Of a DNA stretch of 64,000 bases, positions 62,746 to 64,000 are shown in pieces. The notes beneath the pieces were generated by a model. That model was given only the letters and a program-made list of their open reading frames with translations. It was not told the DNA's origin and made no database searches. The DNA is from Leucobacter sp. G161. GTDB lineage: Bacteria; Actinomycetota; Actinomycetes; Actinomycetales; Microbacteriaceae. Position numbers and translations under genes: made by a program. The stretch covers positions 1-64,000 of the forward strand of contig NZ_LOHP01000047.1 in assembly GCF_001482305.1 (NCBI RefSeq), given 5' to 3'. How positions within the stretch are numbered: position 1 is the first letter of the stretch; every line of letters begins with the position of its first letter.

Positions 62746-63087
62746 CTACTGGGTCCCGTTGACGTGCACGACGGTGAGATGGATCTCTGCTGCGGAAAGC
62801 CCGTGCGCGGCGAGGAGCGTTTCAATCGCGAGGTGGACTCGCTCGAGCGTCTCGACGCTACTCACGGCCGCGCGCACGCCGAGCGCCGCCGTGACGCGCG
62901 GGCCCTCAGGAGTGAGTTCGAGCCGCACGAGCGGATCCGCACCACGGGATCCGCGCACGAGATCCGCACCCGCGCCGACCAGCTTCGCCACGGTCGACCC
63001 GGTCCGAAAGAGCGCGGTGACGCCCGGAACCGCGCGGATCGAGCCTTCGATCTCGGTCGCGAGCTGGTGTTCAGGTGCCTCGGTCAT
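62746..63087 (-). CDS. Asp23/Gls24-like small protein
   Basis: This 113-residue protein (EIEGSIRAVPGVTALFRTGS, RVTAALGVRAAVSSVETLER) resembles Asp23/Gls24 alkaline-shock-type proteins: an alternating beta-alpha fold without catalytic residues. Its ATG overlaps the next upstream gene's stop by 4 bp. Confidence 0.6.
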   Translation of the reverse strand: MTEAPEHQLATEIEGSIRAVPGVTALFRTGSTVAKLVGAGADLVRGSRGADPLVRLELTPEGPRVTAALGVRAAVSSVETLERVHLAIETLLAAHGLSAAEIHLTVVHVNGTQ

Positions 63088-63698
63088 TGTCCATTCTCTG
63101 TCTGTCTGGGTGTGTATTGAATATCCTGAATGACGACGTCTACCGCAGTGACGTTCAGTGTGGTGTGAGCTGTGAGGTGTGCTCGGATCTGAGTTCGAAC
63201 CTGCTCTGCGAGTTCAGCAATCGAAGCGCCGAACGGGACGCTCATTTCCGCGCGTACCCGGACAGGCTCCCCCACCTGCGTGACGTCGCCCTCAAGGGTG
63301 CATTTGCCGAGCAGCGCCCCGGGCACCGCTCGCTCTGCACTGCGGATGAGACCGCGCACGGCTCCCTCGGTGATGCCGGCGTCGGCGTTGGGAGCCGCCG
63401 ATGCGATGGGAATGCGTCGACCGGCTCGGGCGTCGAGCGTAATGTCGGTGAGAATGCGCTGTACCCAGAGCTCGTCTGCCTCCGGCTCCGCGGCGGTATC
63501 CGCGGCTAAGAGCTGAGGCGTCAGGCCTCTGAGCCGCTCGAGCGCGTCGAGTGCGATCTGGCAGCCGGCCGACTCGTCAATTAACGGGTCTGCCGGCAAG
63601 CGGCCCGCCTCGAGGTATTCGGAGAGCTCCTCGATGGTGTGTCCATCAAGATCTTCGGGACCTAACCCGAGGAGCCTGCGATGTTCATGTGCGTTCAC
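63084..63698 (-). CDS. Asp23/Gls24-type envelope-stress protein with N-terminal helical domain
   Basis: A GTG at 63698, with GGAGGAG 5 bp upstream and overlapping the sigma factor stop (GTGA), gives 204 residues; GTG 63704 is possible. The N-terminal half (HTIEELSEYLEAGRLPADPL, ESAGCQIALDALERLRGLTP) is like anti-sigma-type helical segments; the C-terminal half (SVPFGASIAELAEQVRTQIR, NVTAVDVVIQDIQY) is an Asp23 domain. Co-transcribed with an ECF sigma factor, so an anti-sigma or envelope-stress role is likely; inference. Confidence 0.65.
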   Translation of the reverse strand: MNAHEHRRLLGLGPEDLDGHTIEELSEYLEAGRLPADPLIDESAGCQIALDALERLRGLTPQLLAADTAAEPEADELWVQRILTDITLDARAGRRIPIASAAPNADAGITEGAVRGLIRSAERAVPGALLGKCTLEGDVTQVGEPVRVRAEMSVPFGASIAELAEQVRTQIRAHLTAHTTLNVTAVDVVIQDIQYTPRQTENGQ

Positions 63699-64000
63699 CG
63701 CCACTCCTCCATTCGAACAATAATGTCTTTGCGTGCGCGTGCGAGCTGCCCGCGCACGGTGGAAACGGAAATGCCGAGTTCCTCAGCAATCTCCTCGTAG
63801 CTATACTCTCCGATCTCCCGCAGCACCCAGCACTGGCGCTGGCCCACGGGTAACTCTTTGAGCGCTTCTCCCAGTGCTGCAACTCCCGCGCTGGCTTCGG
63901 CCTGGCGCGGAGGATCGGTGCGGTCTGGGGCTGAGACGTCGAGCTCTTCGACGTCAGCGTGTGGCCGCGTCGCGCGGATGCGATCGATCGCTTTGCGGCT
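63695..64000 (-). CDS. ECF RNA polymerase sigma factor (5' end outside window)
   Basis: The last 101 codons are present, ending MEEWR. Sigma region 4 is clear: ALKELPVGQRQCWVLREIGE, then YSYEEIAEELGISVSTVRGQ and LARARKDI, the helix-turn-helix that binds -35 elements. Region 2 lies beyond the edge. Its stop is overlapped by the Asp23-like gene, which may encode a regulator of this factor. Confidence 0.85.
   Translation of the reverse strand, partial: SRKAIDRIRATRPHADVEELDVSAPDRTDPPRQAEASAGVAALGEALKELPVGQRQCWVLREIGEYSYEEIAEELGISVSTVRGQLARARKDIIVRMEEWR

Noticed and set aside
1-64000. tRNA, rRNA, CRISPR arrays, insertion sequences and phage genes
   Set aside because: None of the expected sequence patterns or proteins were seen anywhere in the window.

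Overview
The window is high-GC, gene-dense DNA from an actinobacterium. A Microbacteriaceae member such as Leucobacter is my best guess; no rRNA or tRNA is present to confirm it. Supporting signs are GTG and TTG starts, frequent ATGA/GTGA overlaps, likely leaderless promoters, PucR/IclR/LacI/RpiR/Lrp regulators and an MshA-like glycosyltransferase. I see no tRNA, rRNA, CRISPR array, transposase or phage gene.

Layout. 1-7.4 kb: the start of a GT4 glycosyltransferase, a brnQ/dadA-like/ocd-like amino-acid operon with a divergent PucR regulator, and a VapBC-type pair. 7.4-13.8 kb: cassette 1, transcribed leftwards as AMP-dependent acyl-CoA ligase, DUF3556 membrane protein, phytoene-desaturase-like FAD oxidoreductase and a PucR-type regulator. 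A divergent ankyrin lipoprotein follows. 14.8-31.9 kb: a purine (urate/allantoin) degradation region with allB-gcl-glxR-hyi, allE-DUF6986-malic enzyme, an IclR regulator, an AceE-type pyruvate dehydrogenase, a purine permease, uricase, HIU hydrolase, OHCU decarboxylase and an SDR. 31.9-35.1 kb: a Bcp peroxiredoxin, a small membrane protein, and a LysR/diaminopropionate-ammonia-lyase pair. 35.1-44.1 kb: a nine-gene dpp/opp-type operon that also carries a C45 acyltransferase-like hydrolase, an alpha/beta hydrolase, an RpiR regulator and an RraA-like aldolase. Divergent from it is a single protein fusing a nitrilase-type amidohydrolase to a BKACE (DUF849) enzyme. 46-49.6 kb: two Lrp-type regulators, a DesKR-like two-component system and a small membrane protein. 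49.7-54.2 kb: LacI regulator, MFS importer, SDR and a second, stand-alone BKACE. 54.2-59.9 kb: cassette 2, a paralogous copy of cassette 1 in the same order and orientation, whose ligase gene has lost most of its catalytic half. 60-64 kb: a frameshifted zinc-ribbon SDR gene, an LLM flavin oxidoreductase, two Asp23-like genes and the 3' end of an ECF sigma factor gene.

How the genes work together. Urate would be imported by the NCS2 permease and opened to allantoin by uricase, HIUase and UraD. Allantoinase and AllE act further down, and glyoxylate can go to glycerate through Gcl/Hyi/GlxR. A second set in the same block (CitE-like DUF6986 protein, NAD-type malic enzyme, AceE) could run glyoxylate through malate, pyruvate and acetyl-CoA; this is inference. 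Two promoters (hyi and malic enzyme) share a -35/-10/operator arrangement, and a third site lies upstream of uraD, which suggests one IclR regulon. The duplicated DUF3556/FAD-oxidoreductase/ligase cassettes and the nitrilase-BKACE fusion with its dpp operon are the best candidates for undescribed biology.
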